A DNA stretch of 21,160 bases, taken from positions 1,883,335 to 1,904,494 of the forward strand of contig BFEA01000268.1 in NCBI GenBank assembly GCA_003427395.1. The letters are read 5' to 3'. The notes beneath the pieces were generated by a model. The model worked only from the letters and a program-made list of their open reading frames with translations, did not search any database and was not told the origin of the DNA. This document shows positions 15,536 through 21,160 of the stretch, one piece after another (position 1 is the stretch's first letter; the number at the start of each line of letters is the position of its first letter). A program made the translations under genes and the position numbers. The stretch is from Chara braunii (lineage: Eukaryota > Streptophyta > Charophyceae > Charales > Characeae).

Positions 15536-15854
15536 TGTTTCTTTCTCTGGTCTGAGTGAGGCGTCTCCTCAACTTCTCAGACAAAAGGGAGGGGATACCA
15601 AACCCTTTTTTTTTTCCTCTGGCATGGGAACTTCAGATAAGTATTTGCATACCTGCAAAACCAACAAGTCCCACGGACAACAACCATGCCCCAACAAGCA
15701 GACCCTCTGACAACCAACAGTTACGCATCAATAATTAAAATAAAATCCATAAATAAAACAATAAATAACAAATAACAGTTAATACATAACAGCTCTTCAT
15801 ACCCAGGATTTATTGATTGTCTTGGTTTCGGCCCACCACTGGCCAGAAATGTCA
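15536..15854. other. Noncoding, A-rich stretch beyond the LINE 5' end
   Basis: No gene is seen. It contains a T-run at about 15606-15617 and an A-rich stretch of AATAAA-like units (about 15735-15785). The LINE copy ends somewhere at its left edge. Confidence 0.5.
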
Positions 15855-16710
15855 GATGTCCCGTCAGTCTGACATACCTCATTCGGCCTGCCTCAGGCCA
15901 GGACTAGTCAGGCCATTTATCTTGACAGCCCCTTTGACCTGTCTCCAGGTCAAGACCAATCATACCCACTACTTGAATATGACAGCCCTTTGGCACTCTC
16001 GCCAGGACACCCAGATTATAGCGGGTTTGGTCACCCTATGACAGTAGACGTCCCGTCAGTCAAACTGTCCCGAACCCGGATTTGACCACTTCGGTCAGGG
16101 ACCGGCTCACCTACTAGTTTTTGGCCAAGGGCGCTGGCTACCCCGCCCAGATTTTTGAACGTGGGACCCGGTCTAACCACAGTTTCAGACTCTGGCTGAC
16201 CTCACTGGATTGCATCCTCTGACTGCGGTAGGGTTCCAACTGACCCCTCTCAGCCTCATAGGCCAGACCCTCGGAGTCTTAGCCTCAGCTGATTACGGAA
16301 TTCGACACTTGCGTCGGGGACCTGCTGACCCCACCAGATTGCAACCTACTGCGATAAGGCTCTGGCTGGGCCCCGACAATCAACAGCATCTGAGGTTAGT
16401 GAAGATAACAACAAGCACAGGCAGTCAGACAAGCATACAATTCATCACAAGCAGACTGCCCATGCCCCCATAACTGGACAAACATTTCTCAAGAGACGTC
16501 CCTTCGGTCTCAAGAGATTCTGAACAATAACATGCTAGCTTACACTAAGAGTTCGCAAGAGACCTCCCTTCAGCCTCAAGCAAAAAACTTAGTGCTAGCC
16601 CCAAAGAGGTCTCTCCCCTCAACTGGGATTTCTTTTCCAAGAGACGTCCCGTCAGTCTCAAGGAAATGCTGAAACACTGATCTCAGAGAGGTCCCTTCCC
16701 TCATCTGAGT
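15855..16710. repeat. Repeated GACGTCCCGTCAGTC motif with GAGAC/GTCTC hairpins
   Basis: Degenerate copies of a 15-base motif occur at 15855-15870 (GATGTCCCGTCAGTC), 16047-16061, 16490-16516 (CAAGAGACGTCCCTTCGGTC), 16555-16581 and 16637-16663. In the last three the motif is flanked by GAGAC and GTCTC (or GCCTC), arms of 5 bp around a 9-base loop. Examples are 16493-16497 with 16507-16511, and 16641-16645 with 16655-16659. Variants lie at about 16604 and 16685. A separate diverged repeat, CTGACCTCACTGGATTGC at 16196 and CTGACCCCACCAGATTGC at 16325, lies between. No gene is seen. It may be part of an LTR or leader of a Gypsy element. Confidence 0.65.
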
Positions 16711-17124
16711 GAAGACAGACCCTCAGCCAAGAAGCACGAAGTCCCTCTACTGACCACTCTCTGTCAAGTAAAGCTGAACTTCTTTATGCCTGCCTTCATC
16801 TGAATCTCTTGGACAACTTAGTCAGGGACACAAAATTCTTCTGCTGATAACTTTCAATCAGACAGAACTGAACTTCTTTATGTCCATCATGCTTTCTCTT
16901 TGTGATGAATATAATACTGCTTATATCATTTGATGTGCCACAACCATGAGTTTCTCATATCTTGACACTGTGTCAATGCTCCCAGAACTGTACTCACAGT
17001 TAGTTACTCCCCACTCTCAAGATTTGACACTCATGGAACGGTTGCAGCACTGAATCAAAGATATAGTCTCATTAACTTAGTTTCTTGCTGAAATAGATAA
17101 TGAAATGACTTGCTGAAAACTGGA

Positions 17125-17188
17125 ATATTGAAACTGAGATGCTGAAACTGAAGTACTGAAACTGAAATACTGAAACTGAAATATTGAA
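17125..17188. repeat. 14-bp minisatellite, about 4.5 copies
   Basis: Units ATATTGAAACTGAG, ATGCTGAAACTGAA, GTACTGAAACTGAA and ATACTGAAACTGAA, followed by a partial ATATTGAA, lie head to tail. Each unit contains a smaller CTGAAA-type repeat. Nearby, CTGAACTTCTTTATG occurs twice (about 16774 and 16868). Confidence 0.95.
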
Positions 17189-17372
17189 TTGACTATGCAA
17201 GAATCATCATTGTCTGCTTATAACTGAGCCTCACTGTCTCAGTGTCTTACTGTACTCTTTCTCAGTCCTCTATGGTCGTTTCTCTTACTTTGATGGTTGA
17301 CCTCTCTTCCCTCTCTTTGGAGTCCCTGTAGGGATCAAATCAGGGTCTCTGAAGATGAACTTACGAAGTCTT

Positions 17373-17385
17373 GACCCTGATACCA
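17373..17385 (-). other. LTR end and tRNA-Met-type primer-binding site, out of place
   Basis: On the - strand the sequence reads CATAACA followed by TGGTATCAGGGTC. Many plant LTRs end in CATAACA (mirroring a TGTTATG start), and TGGTATCAGAG/C is the usual site complementary to the 3' end of initiator tRNA-Met. This should mark the start of an element's internal region. Here it lies only 25 bases after the integrase stop of element B. It may be the start of another truncated element, or chance. The sequence also forms a small hairpin arm (CAGGGTC at 17341-17347 with GACCCTG at 17373-17379). Confidence 0.4.
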
Positions 17386-17410
17386 TGTTATGAACCCTGG
17401 ATCCATCCAT

Positions 17411-17650
17411 TTATGAGATCTCATAAACCTTGCCTTCTTCCTCTCCTGTGATTTTGTAAGGACCAAGCCATCTAGGCTCCAACCTTTTAGTCCGTTGTGT
17501 CTCAAGGGAACTGTCAAACAGAAGGACAACATCTCCAATCTTCAATTTCTCTTTTCTTATATATCTTTTCTTGTTCCATCTTTCTTGATCCAATAGTTTG
17601 ATGGATGTCATTCTCTCTGCTGCATCCATCACTGTCTGATCAACCTCAGA
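17411..17650 (-). pseudogene. Integrase C-terminal (GPF/Y-like) end of element B
   Basis: A frame from ATG 17632 to the stop at 17411 reads DAAERMTSIKLLDQERWNKK, then KLKIGDVVLLFDSSLETQ and RLEPRWLGPYKI. This is the usual C-terminus of Ty3/Gypsy integrase, with the GDxVLL start and the W-x-GPYKI (GPF/Y) core. A TAG just upstream (in MR-stop-ISEVDQ) separates it from the core. There is no chromodomain. Confidence 0.85.
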
Positions 17651-18656
17651 TATCTATCTCATTCTGATCTGAAGGAGTTCTGAAATAGAATAGTCTCTAT
17701 CGCTTTCTTGACTTGACCATGTCTTGACAATACTCTCAATTGGTAGCGTAGCATATGGTCATACCACAGTGTAAAATGTGCATAACCAGTGGTTCTCTTA
17801 ACTGTGATATTATCAGAATATACAACAACTCTTAACACCTTTGGCTAGTTACTGAGTTGCCCTTCACACCACTTGGCCAATGAATCTTTCAGAGTTTTGT
17901 GGCCTCTTTCAACAGGGGCACTCGCTTGAGGATGGTAAGTAGTCACATACCGAATTCTGACACCCAATCTGAGTGTAATTTTTCTAACAACCTCATTTCT
18001 GAAATCTGATCCCCTGTCTGAGACAAACTGAGATAGACTTCTTTTATCCAGTCTGCCACTTTCTCGGTTGTCTTCCTTTTTAGAGTTTTTGCCTCAACGT
18101 ATCCAGAGAAATCATCTCTCATGTTTAGTATGTATCTCATCCCACCCTTGCCTGGAGGTATAGTGATGAGATCCAGATGAACTTCACTACCTGGCTCTAC
18201 CAGGATTGTAAGGAATAGGGGCTCAATCATCCTTGTGGTAGACCTCTTCTGACATAAGACAGACGATTTACAGTATCTGAAAATCATGTCTCTCATGCCA
18301 GGCCAGAAGTAGAGTTTGACAGTCTTGGAGTAGGTAGCCTCAGCAGCCCTGTGGCCACCAGCGACCCCCTCATGTAGGGCAGCAATTATCTCTAACTGCG
18401 TCTCTTTACCACAGATCACTCTTAGTGGAGGTAAGCCTCCCTTACCATCCACAAAGAGATGTCTTCTTTTTAATTTGAATTTCTTTCTTAAATCTTTACA
18501 ATAATATTCTTTTAGCTGCTCCCTTTCCATCTTCCCGTCAATCTCTTGATAATTTTCATCATATTCTTCAAAGAAGAAAAATATCTCTTCTTCCTTCTTT
18601 TCACTCTCTTCTTCTTCCTTTGAACCTGAACTTTCCTCAATCTCATGAGCATCCAC
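17651..18656 (-). pseudogene. Integrase zinc finger and core of element B, frameshifted
   Basis: An acidic start (EEEESEKKEEE) leads to the HHCC finger: HEGVAGGHRAAE and CKSSVLCQKRS keep all four zinc ligands. VHLDLITIPP holds the first catalytic Asp, and MRDDFSGYVEAK follows. At about 18015 a small deletion shifts the frame. In the new frame SDRGSDF holds the second Asp and APVERGHKTLKD the catalytic Glu. This frame then meets TAG at 17845-17847, where a Trp codon would fit (LSN-stop-PKVLR), and runs on with TTGYAHFTLW. Integrase inserts the cDNA; all three catalytic acids are present, but the protein cannot be made in one piece. Confidence 0.88.
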
Positions 18657-18782
18657 TGCTGCAGCATTGACTTTAGCATACCAATCGTTCGGTTCATCAT
18701 CCTCTTCTTTCCCTAGAATCGACTCATAGACGTATGCACTTGGAATTTTTCCCCAACTGTCTCTCTCTTCAGACCACAGACT
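18657..18782 (-). pseudogene. Acidic linker between RNase H and integrase of element B
   Basis: Short open pieces with AYVYESILGKEEDDEPND and neighbouring Glu-rich stretches join the RNase H and the integrase. A TAG at 18783-18785, after CSYK, interrupts the joined frame. No domain is expected in this part. Confidence 0.6.
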
Positions 18783-19470
18783 CTACTTGTAGGAGCACGG
18801 TGCCACATAATCCTCATCATCTTTTTCATTAAGGAAATTATCAACATAGGCAGATTCTTCAACTGTTCCATTCACATCTTCTTCCTCTTCTCGCCACTCA
18901 ATCCGGCTTAGGCCATCCGCTGTGTTTTTCTCAGTGGGGATCTTTTTCAACTTAAAATCATATGTCCAGATGAAGACGATCCATCTGCTGACTGTTGGAT
19001 CTACCTGTTGGTGTTTTTTAATGGCACCAATCACAGCAGATGCATCAGTCCTTAGGATGAATTTTCTTCCCAAGACGTAGTGCCTGAAGCACCTGAGGCT
19101 ATGGATGATTGAGAGTAGCTCTTTCCTGAATTGGGTGTAGCCTCTTTCAGTAGAATTGAGGGTTCTGCTTTCGAATCTTAGAGGTCTTTCCCTCCCATTT
19201 TCGTCTTTTTGAATAAGTACTCCACCCAGAGCAAATGGTCCTCCATCCACCATAATATGGTACTCCCAGCACTACACCACCGTCTCTTAGTTTCTCTTGC
19301 AATGTTTCTGCTGCAGCTTGCCTTTTATCATTCCATGCTAAGTTAGCCCCTTGTCTTACCATTTCTCTCAGAGGCTCTGCAAGGGCAACAAAATGAGGAA
19401 TAAAAATCCTCCAGAATCCACAAACTCCCAAGAAGCTTCTGACATCTGTCACTCTCTTAAGAGGCAGAGG
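18783..19470 (-). pseudogene. Connection and RNase H of element B
   Basis: Frame 19452-19147 starts with VTDVRSFLGVCGFWRIFIPH, the connection domain. Around 19253 a small deletion and frameshift joins to MVDGGPFALGGVLIQ, which holds the first RNase H Asp. RKELLSIIHSL holds the Glu, and RTDASAV a further Asp. The frame continues through ADGLSRIEW into an acidic stretch and stops at 18783. RNase H removes the RNA strand during replication. Except for the short gap before MVDGG the domain is well kept. Confidence 0.88.
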
Positions 19471-20283
19471 TCATTTCAAGATCTTGTCTATTTTCTTCGG
19501 ATGTGGAATCCTACCCTTAGAGAAGCATCTGAAGCCCAAGATTATCACTTCCGGTTGGAAGAGAAGGGACTTTGGCCCACTGGCAGTCAGATTATACTTC
19601 CGAAGTCTTTCTAGGACCATCTCTACTGCTTCAGCATATTCCCAGATAAACTTTCTGACGCCCCCTGCGACCAAAGTCACATCTCTTACCAAGGGTTCTT
19701 TTACAGGATTATCATCAATGTAGGGACTGATTATTTCAGGAGAAATATCCTGCATGATCTTCATCTTATCCCTCTGAACCACTGCCACTCCATTAGTTCA
19801 GCCCTGAGGTACCACACACATCTGAACAAGTCCCCTTGGCGTGTGCATGACAGTCATAGGTCGGCTAGTGGGATCAATAGGGAACTGATCATAGCCAGAA
19901 TACAGGTCAACTAAAGAATAAATGCATCGACCAGCAAAAGATTTAGCGAGGAGATCAGCATTAGAAAGACTACCTGCATCATGTACCGTCACAGAATTGA
20001 GCTTCTGAAGATTCTGTATCCACTTTAGTCCGCTCCCTGGTTTCCAGAAACAAAATCAGTGGTTAGCATACGGTCCATCAGCAGGTTCAGCAATATTTGA
20101 TGCAATCTTCTTGTCAAGGTACTTTACTACTTTCGCTTCTTCCTTTAGGGCATACTTAGTTGGTCTATCATTCCATGAAACATGATTAAATGTCAAAATC
20201 TTGGCCATCTTGATCATGTCCACGTCCAACCGACCTCTCTCTTTATCATTAAAGGAGAAAGCACCAGAGAATTCTTGACACAC
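19471..20283 (-). pseudogene. Reverse transcriptase of element B with Trp-to-stop changes
   Basis: Reading the - strand from 20283: FSGAFSFNDKERGRLDVD, then LDKKIASNIAEPADGPYANH, a TGA at 20056-20058, then FCFWKPGSGLKWIQNLQ. CIYSLVDLYSGYDQFPID follows (motif A, Asp kept). Then come MCVVPQG, a TGA at 19798-19800, TNGVAVVQR and SPYIDDNPVK (motif C, both Asp kept). KKIDKILK is followed by a TGA at 19471-19473, then PLPLK. At all three stops the family has Trp (PYAN-x-W-F-C-F, MGW-TN, LKW-P), and TGG to TGA is a single change. Catalytic residues are intact. A stretch after 20056 is open again without a gap, so the stops are point changes. Confidence 0.9.
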
Positions 20284-20672
20284 TTTGAATATATATTATT
20301 TCTCTTTAGGCAGGATAAATTGAATCGAGCCTATCTTCATCGTGTCCAACCTTTCTTTGGTGACCTTATTCTCCAGTTTTGCTGATTCCCTCAATGCTCT
20401 TATGATTTGCCTTCCCTTTTCCGATGCTTCATCATAAGCTTTCTCTATTAAAACTGCCACCGTTTTTTTTTTCACCCCCTTGGGCTTGTATTTCATTATT
20501 GACCCAGTGACTATTTTCCTTAAAAAGGGTGATTCGATGCAAATCTCAATTCCATTTTTCCTCCCTTAGCAGTCTCTACAGCTTTCTTGAAGGCTTCAAT
20601 TTGTTCGTCCTCATCCTCGGGTTTACCAAGGGCTTTTATCATTTTCGAAACTTGATTGATTCCCACTTAAAT
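20284..20672 (-). pseudogene. Spacer between protease and RT of element B
   Basis: Frame 20496-20296 reads KYKPKGVKKKTVAVLIEKAY, with RLDTMKIGSIQFILPKEK near its end; RLDxMxxG is a motif found shortly before RT in this branch. Upstream on the - strand, KMIKALGKPEDEDEQIEAFK and a frameshift at about 20550 link it to the protease frame. It is probably an unstructured, Lys/Glu-rich spacer. No enzyme activity is expected. Confidence 0.65.
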
Positions 20673-21158
20673 TTATTTTTTTGCTTCTCGTTTTCCTTTC
20701 TCCTTTAGTCTCCTAACCCTTTCAGCAGATTCCTCCCTCCTGATTGAATTAGCAGATAGTTTATGCTTGAAATTATTTTTCGTACCGACCATAAAGGTCT
20801 GTTCTTGAGCAGTCTCTGGATTCTGTAGACTGATCCAGGATGACCCCTCATGACTGAAAAATTGGACCACCTCCATCCTATGCAAGAATGAAGTTCCCAA
20901 GATACAGTCATGATCCAAATCAGGTACTACAAAACCTAGTAACTCCACAGTCATTGTCCCAACCTTGATAGGCAAATTATCAATAAATCCTGCCACGAAC
21001 AACTCTCCTGCAATATTACTCAGTACATTTTGTGCAGGCCTCTCAATTGATAAATTACAAGCTTCCATCGTTCTTCGTGAAAGAAGTATCATCTCTGCCC
21101 CAGAATCTACCAGGGCTAGGATCTTCACTTGATTAATGCGAATTGTGAGGTGTCCACA
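20673..21158 (-). CDS. Aspartic protease of element B (runs off the window edge)
   Basis: The frame stays open to the edge of the window (CGHLTIRIN upstream of the ATG at 21128), so the start lies outside. ILALVDSGAEMILLSRRTM holds the catalytic D-S-G. IAGELFVAGFIDN and DLDHDCILGTSFLHRM (the I-L-G-T-x-F-L flap end) complete a retropepsin fold. A Lys/Arg-rich tail (EKGKREAKK) ends at the stop 20673-20675. It should cut the polyprotein. The active-site triad is intact, unlike in element A. Confidence 0.88.
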   Translation of the reverse strand, partial: CGHLTIRINQVKILALVDSGAEMILLSRRTMEACNLSIERPAQNVLSNIAGELFVAGFIDNLPIKVGTMTVELLGFVVPDLDHDCILGTSFLHRMEVVQFFSHEGSSWISLQNPETAQEQTFMVGTKNNFKHKLSANSIRREESAERVRRLKEKGKREAKK

Positions 21159-21160
21159 AC

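Larger units (their letters stand above)
17411..21158 (-). mobile_element. Element B: Ty3/Gypsy LTR retrotransposon, partial
   Basis: On the - strand the order is protease (from the window edge to 20673), a spacer, RT (20283-19471), RNase H (19452-18783), acidic linker and integrase (18656-17411). Gag and the 5' LTR are beyond position 21160. The RT type (PYAN-W-F-C-F, DLYSGYDQ, YIDD) is a branch I know best from fungal and charophyte Gypsy elements, different from element A. Catalytic residues in all four enzymes are mostly kept. Four in-frame stops and a few small deletions break the frame, so it is younger or less altered than element A. Confidence 0.9.

Noticed and set aside
15855-16710. 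A CRISPR-like array of repeats with spacers.
   Set aside because: The repeats are degenerate and irregularly spaced, and the DNA is eukaryotic repeat sequence without cas genes.
17335-17538. Minus-strand frame overlapping the integrase C-terminus as a separate gene.
   Set aside because: It is an out-of-frame shadow of the integrase end. Its last part simply translates the primer-site-like sequence.

Overview
The window reads as eukaryotic nuclear DNA made almost entirely of decayed mobile elements, with one unusual gene-like locus at the left end. A charophyte green alga (Chara or a close relative) is my best guess, at moderate confidence. The main reason is a short AT-rich fragment at about 10890-11115 that encodes part of TilS, the tRNA(Ile)-lysidine synthetase. 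As I recall, this gene is still plastid-encoded in charophytes such as Chara, so the fragment looks like plastid DNA inserted in the nucleus. The rest fits a large, repeat-rich streptophyte nuclear genome: chromovirus-type Ty3/Gypsy elements, a plant-type LINE and many simple repeats. Three ambiguous bases (592, 1832, 1895) point to a draft assembly, so a single frameshift should not be over-read.

Left end (1-2413, + strand). After a (CA)n tract come pieces that look like one broken gene or gene-like repeat. In order they are: a segment with a C2H2-like half finger and a proline-rich stretch, an acidic Ser/Pro linker, a Josephin-type (ataxin-3-like) cysteine protease domain, and several RING-like Cys/His cassettes. 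Two cassettes are duplicated in exact tandem (91 bp and 185 bp units). The pieces lie in different frames. A deubiquitinase fold followed by RING-like fingers is the most interesting thing in the window. From 2414 to about 4200 there are only microsatellites, small repeats, one exon-like segment and probably the 3' LTR of the next element.

Middle (about 4207-9800, - strand): element A, a Ty3/Gypsy chromovirus in the order gag, zinc knuckle, protease, reverse transcriptase, RNase H, integrase, degenerate chromodomain, polypurine tract. It is dead: catalytic residues are changed in protease, RT and integrase, and an unrelated segment of about 150 bp replaces the region between RT and RNase H. 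From 9970 to 10580 lie two related repeats ending in poly(A) on the - strand. Next come a 45-bp tandem repeat and the plastid tilS fragment.

Right half (11237-15535, - strand): element C, a 5'-truncated LINE with part of an AP endonuclease domain, an RT whose FADD motif reads FADL, and a C-terminal CCHC finger. A 183-bp piece of its RT is duplicated around a foreign-looking 172-bp filler. From 15540 to 17340 the DNA is noncoding with repeated GAGAC/GTCTC hairpin motifs and a 14-bp minisatellite. From 17411 to the right edge (- strand) lies element B, a second Ty3/Gypsy element with protease, RT, RNase H and integrase; its gag is outside the window. Its catalytic residues are largely intact, and four of its in-frame stops stand where the family has tryptophan.

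All three retroelements point the same way (- strand) and none is intact. The only plus-strand coding candidate with recognisable domains is the Josephin/RING locus. I found no convincing tRNA, rRNA, CRISPR array or bacterial-type operon.
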